Source of the DNA: UBA2334 sp964396895
GTDB taxonomy: Bacteria > Pseudomonadota > Gammaproteobacteria > Burkholderiales > Burkholderiaceae_C
Length of the DNA: 64,000 bases
NCBI GenBank assembly: GCA_964396895.1
Contig: CAYNGJ010000008.1
Span: 83,544 to 147,543 of the forward strand
Direction of reading: 5' to 3'
Below the pieces are notes generated by a model. It was not told the origin of the DNA. It ran no database searches and was given only the letters and a program-made list of their open reading frames with translations. Positions 7,697 to 15,631 of this stretch are shown piece by piece. A program made the translations under genes and the position numbers. Within the stretch, counting starts at the first letter, position 1. Each line of letters starts with the position of its first letter.

Positions 7697-8734
7697 ATGA
7701 ACGAACTTGGCCGCCTGGAAGACCTGCCCCAGGATTACCGCGACGCCCTGACCAAGCGCAACCTGGTGCCGCTGTGGCCCAGCCTGCGCGCCGTGCTGCC
7801 GCCACACGCCCCCCGCCCCCGCACCCAGCCCATTTGCTGGCCCTACCAGGACTTACGACCTCTGCTGCTGCAAGCCGGTGACCTCACCCCCATGGAAAAG
7901 GCCGAGCGCCGCGTGCTGGTGCTGGCCAACCCCGGCCACGGTCTGGAAAAAATGCAGGCCAGTGCCACCATGTATTTGGGCATGCAGCTGCTGTTGCCCG
8001 GCGAGTGGGCACCCAGCCACCGCCACACGCCCAACGCCGTGCGCATGGTGGTGGAGGGCGAAGGTGCCTACACCACGGTCGAGGGCGAAAAGTGCCCCAT
8101 GAGTCGGGGCGACCTCATCCTCACACCCACCGGCCTGTGGCACGAGCACGGCCACGATGGCACAGCACCCGTGGTGTGGCTGGACGTGCTGGACCTGCCG
8201 CTGATTTATTACATGGAGGCCAGCTACGTGACCGAGGGCAAGCCCCAGCCCGTCACCGCACAGGGTGCCGATGCCGCCTACCAGCGCGGCGGTGTGGTGC
8301 CCTCGCCCGTGTTTGCCCGCAGCCACGCGCACTTTCCCATGCTGCGCTACCCCTGGGCCGATGTGCGTGCCGCCCTGCAGGCGCTGGACCGCAGCCAGCC
8401 CAACGTGAGCGCCGTGCAGGTGGCCTACATCAACCCCGAAACCGGCGCCGACTGCCAGAAAGTGCTGGGCTACACGGCGCTGATGCTGCGCCCCGGCGAA
8501 ACGCTGGCCCTGCCCGCCCGCTCGTGCGCCGCCGTTTACCACCTGATTGAAGGCGGGGCTTCGGTGTCCATAGACGGGTCGGCGTTTGCGCTGGCCGAGG
8601 CCGACACCTGCTGCATGCCCGGCTACCAGGCCACCACGCTGACCAACGCCAGCGCCACCGACGCCGCCTACCTGTTCATTGCCGACGACGCGCCACTGCA
8701 AAAGAAGCTGGGCGTGTACGAAGTTCGCGGTTGA
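7697..8734 (+). CDS. Gentisate 1,2-dioxygenase
   Basis: A 345-residue bicupin Fe(II) dioxygenase that opens the gentisate ring to maleylpyruvate. The N-terminal cupin carries the metal motif PSHRHTPNAVRMVVEGEGAYT and later GLWHEHGHDGTAPVVWLDVLD. The C-terminal cupin is degenerate, as usual. Start ATG 7697 has an upstream GGAGA. First gene of an operon with fumarylpyruvate hydrolase, 3-hydroxybenzoate 6-hydroxylase and maleylpyruvate isomerase, which makes the substrate assignment firm. Confidence 0.94.
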   Translation: MNELGRLEDLPQDYRDALTKRNLVPLWPSLRAVLPPHAPRPRTQPICWPYQDLRPLLLQAGDLTPMEKAERRVLVLANPGHGLEKMQASATMYLGMQLLLPGEWAPSHRHTPNAVRMVVEGEGAYTTVEGEKCPMSRGDLILTPTGLWHEHGHDGTAPVVWLDVLDLPLIYYMEASYVTEGKPQPVTAQGADAAYQRGGVVPSPVFARSHAHFPMLRYPWADVRAALQALDRSQPNVSAVQVAYINPETGADCQKVLGYTALMLRPGETLALPARSCAAVYHLIEGGASVSIDGSAFALAEADTCCMPGYQATTLTNASATDAAYLFIADDAPLQKKLGVYEVRG

Positions 8735-8756
8735 TTTTCAAGCCTATTTTGTAAAT

Positions 8757-8816
8757 AAAAAATGGCATTATCGCTTTATTTAATTCAATAGTTTGCTATT
8801 GATAAAGTGCCATTTT
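8757..8816 (+). repeat. Dispersed AT-rich palindromic element, copy A
   Basis: Lies 22 bp past the gentisate dioxygenase stop. Outer arms AAAATGGCA-TTATC and GATAA-AG-TGCCATTTT can pair with a 2-nt bulge. The core AATAGTTTGCTAT (8787-8799) is identical, on the opposite strand, to that of copy B at 47395-47407. Similar in build to copy D at 55016. Function unknown. Confidence 0.55.
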
Positions 8817-8860
8817 GCAATCATTTTTGAGCGCTTTTACTCCTTTTTCAGACGCACCCC

Positions 8861-9568
8861 ATGACCACTTCCTACCTGTTTTCGCCCACCCCCACCCCCT
8901 CGCTGCCCGTGGTGGGCACAGCCCAGCGCTTCCCCATCCACCGCATTTTTTGCGTGGGCCGCAACTACCACGCCCACGCCGTGGAAATGGGCCGCCCGGT
9001 GGACAAGGCCACGGCCAAGCCTTTCTACTTCACCAAGGCCGCGTCCACGCTGGTGGACAGCGGTGCCACCGTGGCCTACCCCCCCGGCACGGCCAACTAC
9101 CACTTTGAAATGGAGCTGGTGGTGGCCATTGGCGAAGCGGGCTTTCGCGTGAGCGAGACCGACGCCGCCCGCATGGTTTATGGCTACGCCGCCGGTCTGG
9201 ACATGACCCGGCGTGACCTGCAACTGGTGGCCCGTGACCAGGGCCGCCCCTGGGACTTGGGCAAAGACTTTGAGCAATCCGCCGTGTGCACACCCATCGT
9301 TCCCCAGGGCAAGCTGGGTGTGCTGGGCAGCGGGGCCATCAGCCTGCAAGTCAATGGCGACACCAAGCAAAGCGCCGACCTGAGCCAGCTCATCTGGAAC
9401 ATCCCCGAGCTGCTGGCCGACCTGAGCCAGTACTACCACCTGCAACCCGGCGACCTGATCTACACCGGCACCCCCGAAGGCGTGGGCGCGGTGCAGCCGG
9501 GCGACGTCATCACCGGCCACATTGACCAGGTGGGCGACGTGAAGCTGACCATTGGTCAGCCCGAATAA
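8861..9568 (+). CDS. Fumarylpyruvate hydrolase (FAH family)
   Basis: A 235-residue fumarylacetoacetate-hydrolase-fold enzyme, here cleaving fumarylpyruvate to fumarate and pyruvate. Typical motifs: IFCVGRNYHAHAVEMG, the metal-binding FEMELVVAIG, YGYAAGLDMTRRDLQ and the closing LIYTGTPEGVGAVQPGD. It belongs to the NagK-like group. Second gene of the gentisate operon, separated from the first by an AT-rich palindromic element. Confidence 0.93.
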   Translation: MTTSYLFSPTPTPSLPVVGTAQRFPIHRIFCVGRNYHAHAVEMGRPVDKATAKPFYFTKAASTLVDSGATVAYPPGTANYHFEMELVVAIGEAGFRVSETDAARMVYGYAAGLDMTRRDLQLVARDQGRPWDLGKDFEQSAVCTPIVPQGKLGVLGSGAISLQVNGDTKQSADLSQLIWNIPELLADLSQYYHLQPGDLIYTGTPEGVGAVQPGDVITGHIDQVGDVKLTIGQPE

Positions 9569-9628
9569 ACAGCCACCCACCACGGCCCCGCAGAGGGCCA
9601 CCGTCCACCGCCCCACAGGAGACATCCC

Positions 9629-10876
9629 ATGACTGAACCAAACCCTTGCGCAGCCTCTTTGGCTTCCACTTCCACATTGCCCGTTATCGTGGCCGGAGGC
9701 GGCATTGGCGGCCTGGCCGCCGCGTTGGCCCTGGTGCGCCAGGGTTTTGAGGTGACGGTGCTGGAGCAGTCCCCGCAGATTGGTGAAATTGGTGCAGGCA
9801 TTCAACTCGGCCCCAACGCCTTCCACGCTTTTGACGCGCTGGGCGTGGGCGAAAAAGCCCGGGGCCGCGCGGTGTACACCGACCACATGGTCATGCACGA
9901 CGCGCTGGACGAGTACCAAGTGGGCAAGATCCCCACGGGCGAAGCCTTCATTCAGCGCTTTGGCAACCCCTACGCCGTCATCCACCGGGTGGACGTGCAT
10001 TTGTCGCTGCTCGAAGGCGCGCAGGAGACCGGGCGCGTGAAGTTTTTGACCGACACCCGCATCGTGAAGGTCGAGCAAGACGCGAACACCGTCACCGTGA
10101 CCGACCAGCGCGGCCAAACCCACACCGGCCAGGCCCTGATTGGGGCCGATGGTGTCAAGAGCGTGGTGCGCGAAACCTACGTGAACGACCCTGCACGCGT
10201 CACCGGCCATGTGGTGTACCGCGCCGTGGTGGACAAGGAAGACTTCCCCGAGAACCTGCGCTGGAACGCTGCCAGCATCTGGGTGGGCCCCAACTGCCAC
10301 CTGGTGCACTACCCGCTGCGCGGCGGCGAGCAGTACAACGTGGTTGTCACCTTCCACAGCCGCCAGCAGGAAGAGTGGGGCGTGACCGAAGGCAGCAAGG
10401 AAGAGGTGCAGAGCTACTTTCAGGGCATCTGCCCCAAAGCCCGCCAGCTCATTGACCTGCCCAAGAGCTGGAAGCGCTGGGCCACCGCCGACCGCGAGCC
10501 CATTGGCCAGTGGACCTATGGCCGCGCCACCCTGCTGGGCGACGCCGCCCACCCCACCACGCAATACATGGCGCAAGGCGCGTGCATGGCCATTGAAGAC
10601 GCGGTGACGCTGGGCGAAGCCCTGCGCGTGACGACAACCGACGCAGGCCACGACTGGACCGCGGCGCTGGACCTGTACCAGCGCGCCCGCGTGGCGCGCA
10701 CTGCGCGCATCGTGCTCTCCAGCCGCGAAATGGGTCGCCTTTACCACGCCAAAGGCGTGGAGCGGCTGGTGCGCAACGACCTGTGGCGCGGCCGCAGCGC
10801 CGAGCGCTTTTATGACGCGATGGAGTGGCTTTACGGCTGGAACGTGGGCAACTGCCTGGATGCGGCCACCCGCTGA
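9629..10876 (+). CDS. 3-hydroxybenzoate 6-monooxygenase (FAD-dependent)
   Basis: A 415-residue class A flavoprotein hydroxylase. Rossmann GxGxxG is in IVAGGGIGGLAAALAL, the DG-type motif in ALIGADGVKSVVR, and the FAD ribityl motif in LLGDAAHPTTQYMAQGACMAIEDA. The related salicylate 1-hydroxylases would yield catechol; the gentisate-cleaving neighbours and the GNPYAVIHRVDVHLSLLEG stretch favour 3-hydroxybenzoate 6-hydroxylation to gentisate. It therefore catalyses the entry step of the pathway. A GGAGAC ribosome-binding site precedes the ATG. Confidence 0.88.
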   Translation: MTEPNPCAASLASTSTLPVIVAGGGIGGLAAALALVRQGFEVTVLEQSPQIGEIGAGIQLGPNAFHAFDALGVGEKARGRAVYTDHMVMHDALDEYQVGKIPTGEAFIQRFGNPYAVIHRVDVHLSLLEGAQETGRVKFLTDTRIVKVEQDANTVTVTDQRGQTHTGQALIGADGVKSVVRETYVNDPARVTGHVVYRAVVDKEDFPENLRWNAASIWVGPNCHLVHYPLRGGEQYNVVVTFHSRQQEEWGVTEGSKEEVQSYFQGICPKARQLIDLPKSWKRWATADREPIGQWTYGRATLLGDAAHPTTQYMAQGACMAIEDAVTLGEALRVTTTDAGHDWTAALDLYQRARVARTARIVLSSREMGRLYHAKGVERLVRNDLWRGRSAERFYDAMEWLYGWNVGNCLDAATR

Positions 10877-10951
10877 GCGCCGGCCAGTACAGGCACACCT
10901 GCGCCCCACCACCATCCGACCGCAACCCCTGACCGCAACCCCAGGCACCCC

Positions 10952-11584
10952 ATGAAACTGCTCCATTTCTTTCGCAGCGGCACCTCGCACCGGCTGCGCA
11001 TCGCCCTCAACCTCAAGGGTCTGAGCGCCGACATGGTGGCCGTGGACCTGCGCACCGAAGAGCACCTGGGGCCGGGCTACAAAGTGCTCAATCCGCAGGG
11101 TCTGGTGCCCACGCTGGTGACGGACGAGCAGCAGGTGCTGACGCAGTCGCCCGCCATCATCGAGTGGCTGGAAGAGCGCTACCCCACCCCGGCGCTGCTG
11201 CCCACCGACCCGCTCGACCGCGCCCATGTGCGCGCCCTGGCGGCGCTGGTGGGCTGCGACATCCACCCGGTGAACAACCGCCGCATTTTGGGGTACCTGC
11301 GCCACACCTTCGGCGCCGACGAAGCCGCCATCAACACCTGGTGCGGCACCTGGATTGCCGACGGATTTGATGCTTTTGAGGCCCTCATCGCATCAAGCGC
11401 AAGAGATGGCAGCTATTGTTTTGGCAATGTTCCCACGCTGGCCGATGTGTACCTGATTCCCCAGGTGGAAAGCGCCCGCCGCTTTCAGGTGGACGTGTCC
11501 CGCTGGCCCCGCATCGCCGCCATCGACGCGGCCTGCGCGCAACTGCCAGCGTTTGCCGATGCCGCGCCGGCGCGGCATGCGTGA
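10952..11584 (+). CDS. Maleylpyruvate isomerase (zeta-class GST)
   Basis: A 210-residue glutathione-dependent isomerase turning maleylpyruvate into fumarylpyruvate. The GST N-domain has the zeta-class motif FFRSGTSHRLRIALNLKG and VLTQSPAIIEWLEERYP. The C-domain has CDIHPVNNRRILGYL. The final gene of the operon. A segment at about 11367-11429 (FDAFEALIASSARDGSYCFGN) uses notably AT-rich codons and may derive from a small repeat. The last 15 bases, including the stop, belong to a 16-bp sequence repeated at 12671 after the coiA-like gene. Confidence 0.92.
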   Translation: MKLLHFFRSGTSHRLRIALNLKGLSADMVAVDLRTEEHLGPGYKVLNPQGLVPTLVTDEQQVLTQSPAIIEWLEERYPTPALLPTDPLDRAHVRALAALVGCDIHPVNNRRILGYLRHTFGADEAAINTWCGTWIADGFDAFEALIASSARDGSYCFGNVPTLADVYLIPQVESARRFQVDVSRWPRIAAIDAACAQLPAFADAAPARHA

Positions 11585-11585
11585 G
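11570..11585 (+). repeat. 16-bp direct repeat, left copy
   Basis: GCGCGGCATGCGTGAG spans the last codons and stop of the isomerase gene. An identical copy at 12671-12686 follows the coiA-like gene, so the two bracket 1085 bp of accessory DNA. Confidence 0.85.
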
Positions 11586-11785
11586 AGTGGTGAGGGTGAG
11601 TAAGTTGGGCTATACAGAGATGCCGGAGCGGACTGGCTTCTGGCAAGTACCGGGATAAGCCTGGGTACGTCAAACGGAATACCGCCATCCGTGGGCTCTA
11701 CGACTTGGTTGCATGGTGCATGGTGCATGGCCAAGTTGCTTCATGTTTGGCTGAACAGCAGAGGAACTTTGCTATAAATTCATCC

Positions 11786-12670
11786 ATGACCCCATCAGCC
11801 AAAGCTGAACGTGCTGCAAAGGCGCGATTGCGTGAGGCCGAAGAAACCGGCTGTCATGGACTTTTGCGCGGCATCGCTCGCAGCCTGCGTACCGATGAAG
11901 CCTGGGAGGCAGAAATCGCCCACAGGGATTACGGGCCGTTCTACTGTCCGTCTTGCTTTTCCGATGTGGTGCTGCGCAAGTGTGCTGAGAAGGTTGATCA
12001 CTTCGCCCACAAGTCGCGCCTGAGCCCCGTTTTAGGGCCAAAGGAAATGCTGCTACACAACGCATGCACAGCGGAAATTTGCACGGCGCTTGAAAGTCGA
12101 TTTCCCGAGGGAAGGTGGGCTGTAGAGAGGCCGATACTGGAAAACAAAAGCAAAAAAATTCCCACTTTGGTACCTGACATCAGTGGGCGCATGGGCAGTA
12201 CACGTGTTGCTATCGAAGTGCAGATCAGTGCCTTGACTGTTCCCCGCATCATTCAACGCACACAGGACTATGCCCGACGGGGAATCGCTCTGGTGTGGAT
12301 CGTGCCTTTGTCGCAACCCCTTGGCAATGAACCATTCAGGCCCCGGCTTTACGAGAGGTATCTGCACAGTATTTTTTATGGTCGCACTTATTACTGGTGG
12401 AGTGGCCAGGGCTTGACCGTGAAGCCTGTTCACTATGGCCCCGCGACGCGCCACATTGAGTATCGTGAGTGGCATGACAACGGACAGTTGGAGTCAGCCG
12501 GGGGCTACAACGCAGCGTACAAGACTATCAAGACCCCCGAATACGGGCGCGACTTAAATCTTTGTGATGACTTCTTTGCTGATAGCCGTGCGACCTTCAC
12601 TCCAGAAAACGAGAAAAAGAAAGTCCCCGCTTGTCTGATATGGCGAGACTCATTGCCAGAGTGGTGGTAA
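11786..12670 (+). CDS. CoiA-like competence/nuclease family protein
   Basis: About 294 residues with CoiA features: an N-terminal zinc-finger-like segment (FYCPSCFSDVVLRKC), then VDHFAHKS, then a restriction-endonuclease-like core (VPDISGRMG ... VAIEVQISALTVPRIIQRTQDYARRGIALVWIVPL). In Gram-positive bacteria CoiA is needed for transformation; betaproteobacterial homologues are often mobile-island genes of unknown role. Start is uncertain: ATG 11786 (MTPSAKAER) is chosen, though the frame is open upstream and the purine-rich GAGGAA at 11761 is rather far. Base composition is lower in GC than neighbours, and 16-bp direct repeats flank it, suggesting recent gain. Confidence 0.72.
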   Translation: MTPSAKAERAAKARLREAEETGCHGLLRGIARSLRTDEAWEAEIAHRDYGPFYCPSCFSDVVLRKCAEKVDHFAHKSRLSPVLGPKEMLLHNACTAEICTALESRFPEGRWAVERPILENKSKKIPTLVPDISGRMGSTRVAIEVQISALTVPRIIQRTQDYARRGIALVWIVPLSQPLGNEPFRPRLYERYLHSIFYGRTYYWWSGQGLTVKPVHYGPATRHIEYREWHDNGQLESAGGYNAAYKTIKTPEYGRDLNLCDDFFADSRATFTPENEKKKVPACLIWRDSLPEWW

Positions 12671-12686
12671 GCGCGGCATGCGTGAG
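12671..12686 (+). repeat. 16-bp direct repeat, right copy
   Basis: Second GCGCGGCATGCGTGAG, starting immediately after the coiA-like stop codon. It matches the 3' end of the maleylpyruvate isomerase gene at 11570-11585. Confidence 0.85.
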
Positions 12687-12702
12687 TGGGCGGTGCAGCC
12701 GA

Positions 12703-13023
12703 TCAGATTTTCAACAGCCGCTTCATCAAGAGCGAGGGGAAATCCTGTCGGTGAGCTGCGATGACGTACACATAGGTGTCGCCGTTGATGCGCCTATGCA
12801 CCAACTTGTGGTGTGAGGTCAAGACGTGTTGGTACTCAAAAATGCCCACCGATGCCAACTCAGGGACGGGTGCCCCGCTTAAAAAGCCCGTATCCACCAG
12901 CGCGAGTTTGTCGAAGATCTCGTCTTCGGCTTTGAGCCAGTCGGCCTCGCTCCACTTGTCCAGCATGTACGCCTGAAGCGAGAGCAAGTCCTCCTGTGCA
13001 GCAGGAAGAATGAAGACGGCCAT
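12703..13023 (-). CDS. ParE/RelE-superfamily toxin
   Basis: A 106-residue protein of the ParE/RelE fold. It opens MAVFILPAAQEDLLSLQAYMLDKWSE and has the closing strand pattern LVHRRINGDTYVYVIAAHRQDFPSLL typical of ParE-like toxins. Its start codon shares one base with the antitoxin stop (TAATG), so it is coupled to that gene. Whether it hits gyrase or the ribosome cannot be read from sequence. Confidence 0.85.
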   Translation of the reverse strand: MAVFILPAAQEDLLSLQAYMLDKWSEADWLKAEDEIFDKLALVDTGFLSGAPVPELASVGIFEYQHVLTSHHKLVHRRINGDTYVYVIAAHRQDFPSLLMKRLLKI

Positions 13024-13310
13024 TACCGTTGACTTTGGCGGCTTTGCCTGGCCGCCAGCAACTGCGCCCGCGAGTCAGCCGCAGAGATGCCTTTGCCGTT
13101 CAAGCGGTCTTTTTCACCCAAGGCCATGATTTGCAGGGCGGCAATGAGCGCTTCCTTTTCCTGGAATTGCTGGACGCTTTCAATCACCATGCTGGCTTCC
13201 CCATTCTGGGTGATGAAGTACGGGGTGCCGTTCATCGCCAAGTCTTCTGAAATCTGGGCAGCGTGGCTTTTGAGGTAGGAGATGGACTTGATGTTGGCGA
13301 CGGATGGCAT
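13023..13310 (-). CDS. Phd/YefM-type antitoxin (partner of ParE-like toxin)
   Basis: A 95-residue antitoxin with the Phd/YefM N-domain: ISYLKSHAAQISEDL ... GTPYFITQNGEASMVIESV. The start at ATG 13308-13310 (MPSVANIKS) gives a normal length; the longer frame extends into the divergent promoter region. Upstream, ACTGAAT occurs twice 12 bp apart (about 13332-13350), a possible operator. Confidence 0.85.
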   Translation of the reverse strand: MPSVANIKSISYLKSHAAQISEDLAMNGTPYFITQNGEASMVIESVQQFQEKEALIAALQIMALGEKDRLNGKGISAADSRAQLLAARQSRQSQR

Positions 13311-13462
13311 GGCAACCCTGGTGTGTTGACGGACTGAATATGGTACTGAATTTGGGTGATGCCAACAACCCAATGGCCCGCTGTTTTCAAATTGAAACCA
13401 CCTCGCTTGATGGGTCAAAACGTCTAAAATGAACAAAATAGACTTTTTAAAAGGACCAGGCC

Positions 13463-13711
13463 ATGCAGACTTTTACCGCCAGTGAGGCCAAGCAGAGCTT
13501 TGCCGCCGTGTTGCAAACCTGCGTGCGGGAGCCTGTGCTCATCCGCCGCCAAAAGCAGGACGTGGCCGTGGTGATGTCCATGCAGGAATACGAGCGGCTG
13601 ACGCGCCTCAATGTGGCCGAGTTTCAGCGGTTTTGCGACGAAGTGGGTGGGCGTGCAGAGCAGGCCGGGCTGACCGAGGAACAACTGGCTGCCTTGCTGC
13701 AAGATGCATGA
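13463..13711 (+). CDS. Phd/YefM-type antitoxin (partner of PIN toxin)
   Basis: An 82-residue antitoxin: MQTFTASEAKQSFAAVLQTC then PVLIRRQKQDVAVVMSMQEYERLTRL is the classic Phd/YefM signature. AAAGGA precedes the ATG. Divergent from the ParE-like module with 152 bp between the two antitoxin starts. It overlaps the next gene by 8 bp. Confidence 0.88.
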   Translation: MQTFTASEAKQSFAAVLQTCVREPVLIRRQKQDVAVVMSMQEYERLTRLNVAEFQRFCDEVGGRAEQAGLTEEQLAALLQDA

Positions 13712-14114
13712 GCAAGCCCTCTGGGTGGTGGACACCAACCTGTTGATCAGCCGCCTGCTGACCCCCCGTGGCACGGCCGCGCAGGCGGTGGACAAAGCCT
13801 TGCGTCAGGGGGTGCTGCTGGTGTCTGACAGCACGCTGGACGAGTTGGTGCAGGTGTTGTGGCGACCCAAGTTCGACCGTTACCTGAGTGCCGATGACCG
13901 GCAGCGTTTTTTGGCGTTGTTGGCGGGTGTCACGCGCCGGGTTCACATCACCCGCCAGTTCCACCTGTGCCGCGATGTGCGCGATAACCAGTTTCTGGAC
14001 GTGGCGTTCAGTGGTCAAGCCAACGCCATCGTCACGGGTGATCAGGACTTGTTGGTGCTGCGGGCCTTTGAAGGCGTGCCCATCGTGAGCCCGGCTGACT
14101 TTTTGGCCTTGTAA
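13704..14114 (+). CDS. PIN-domain toxin (COG1569-like)
   Basis: A 136-residue PIN-domain protein of the 'putative toxin component' group. It opens WVVDTNLLISRLLTPRGTAAQAV with the first acidic residue, has a Glu in STLDELVQVLWRPKF, and ends with FLDVAFSGQANAIVTGDQDLL, where further acidic residues sit. ATG 13704 lies within the last codons of the antitoxin. Together they form a second complete TA module in this island. Confidence 0.87.
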   Translation: MHEQALWVVDTNLLISRLLTPRGTAAQAVDKALRQGVLLVSDSTLDELVQVLWRPKFDRYLSADDRQRFLALLAGVTRRVHITRQFHLCRDVRDNQFLDVAFSGQANAIVTGDQDLLVLRAFEGVPIVSPADFLAL

Positions 14115-14131
14115 GCCCAGGGGTGGTTTCG

Positions 14132-15577
14132 TCAACCCCGCATCAGCGCCTCAATCTCGTCGGGCTTGACCGGCACATCTCGGCTGATGAGGTCGCAGCC
14201 TGTGGCCGTGACGATGGCGTCGTCTTCGATGCGGATGCCGATGTTCCAGAACTGTTCGGGCACCCCCTCGGCGGGGCGCACGTACAGGCCGGGCTCTATG
14301 GTCAGCACCATGCCGGGTTGCAGGATGCGGCTGGGCCGGTTGAGGATGGTTTCACCGCTCAGCGGGTCTTTGCGGCTGCTGGTGTGGCCCACTTCGTTGG
14401 GCTCCACGTAGCTGCCGCAGTCGTGCACGTCCATGCCCAGCCAGTGGCCGGTGCGGTGCATGTAAAAGGGGAAGTAGCTGCGGTTGGTCACCACGTCGTC
14501 CACCGTGCCCACCTTGTGGCGGTCGAGCAAGCCGACGTCCAGCAGGCCCTGGGCCAGTACCTTGACGGTGGCGTCGTGCGGGTCGGTGAAGCGGGCCCCG
14601 GCGCGGGTGGCGGCCACAGCGGCTTCCTGAGACGCCAGCACCAGCTCGTACAGCGCGCGTTGCGGGCCGGTGAAGCGGCCGTTGGCGGGGAAGGTGCGGG
14701 TGATGTCTGAGGCGTAGCCATCCAGCTCGCAACCGGCGTCGATCAGCACCAGCTCACCATTGCGCACGGGGGCGGCATCGGCGCGGTAGTGCAGCACGCA
14801 GGCGTTGGCCCCGGCGGCCACGATGCTGCCGTAGGCCGGACACTGGCTGCCGTGGCGGCGGAATTCGTGCAGCAACTCGGCGTCCAGGTGGTATTCGCGC
14901 ACCTCTTGCCCCGCGCGCATCATGCGGGCACTGGTCTGCATGGCGCGGATGTGTGCCTGGGCGCTGATGGCGGCGGCGCGGCGCATCACGTCCAGTTCGT
15001 GGACGTCCTTGATCAGCCGCATGTCGTCGAGCAGGGTGCACAGGTCGCGCTGGGTGTCGGGGCACAACGCGCCAAAGCGCACGCGGGCACGCACTTTTTG
15101 CAGCCAGCCGTCCACCCGGGTCTCCAGCCCGCTGTGGGTGGCGAAGGGGAACCACACGGTGCTGCGGTTTTCCAGCAGGCGGGGCAGTTGGGCGTCGAGA
15201 TCGGTCACCGGCAGGGCCGTTTCCACGCCCAGCGCATCGGGGGCGGCGGTGGGCCCCAGGCGTATGCCGTCCCAAATTTCGCGCTCCAGGTCTTTGGGTT
15301 GGCAGAACAGGGTGGTGTGGGCCTGGCCCTGGTCGTCGGTGGCAATCACCAGCCACGCATTGGGCTCGGTGAAACCGCTCAGGTAGAAAAAGTAGCTGTC
15401 GTGGCGGTACAGAAAGTCGCTGTCGCGGTTGCGGGCGCGCTCGGGTGCGGTGGGCACGATGGCAATGCCGCCCGGCCCCAGCAGTTGGGCCAGCCGGGCA
15501 CGGCGGCGCGCGCAGAGGTCTGCGGGGTGAATCAGCTCGGCGGCGGGAACCCCGTGGGGTGAAAAGGGCGTGTTCAT
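14132..15577 (-). CDS. pepP: Xaa-Pro aminopeptidase (aminopeptidase P)
   Basis: A 481-residue M24B metallopeptidase that removes the N-terminal residue before proline. N-terminal creatinase-like domain (RNRDSDFLYRHDSYFFYLSGF), then the pita-bread domain with dimetal ligands in LIDAGCELDGYASDITRTFP, HWLGMDVHD, MVLTIEPGLYV and IRIEDDAIV. Full length. It converges with the PIN toxin gene. Cytoplasmic housekeeping enzyme. Confidence 0.95.
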   Translation of the reverse strand: MNTPFSPHGVPAAELIHPADLCARRRARLAQLLGPGGIAIVPTAPERARNRDSDFLYRHDSYFFYLSGFTEPNAWLVIATDDQGQAHTTLFCQPKDLEREIWDGIRLGPTAAPDALGVETALPVTDLDAQLPRLLENRSTVWFPFATHSGLETRVDGWLQKVRARVRFGALCPDTQRDLCTLLDDMRLIKDVHELDVMRRAAAISAQAHIRAMQTSARMMRAGQEVREYHLDAELLHEFRRHGSQCPAYGSIVAAGANACVLHYRADAAPVRNGELVLIDAGCELDGYASDITRTFPANGRFTGPQRALYELVLASQEAAVAATRAGARFTDPHDATVKVLAQGLLDVGLLDRHKVGTVDDVVTNRSYFPFYMHRTGHWLGMDVHDCGSYVEPNEVGHTSSRKDPLSGETILNRPSRILQPGMVLTIEPGLYVRPAEGVPEQFWNIGIRIEDDAIVTATGCDLISRDVPVKPDEIEALMRG

Positions 15578-15631
15578 GCGCCAAATTTTGCGCCATTTGG
15601 CGCAGCCATGGGGGTCGGGGGTCTGTGGCGG

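Noticed and set aside
11712..11732. GCATGGT tandem copies upstream of the coiA-like gene
   Set aside because: Only about three short units; too small to call a meaningful repeat.
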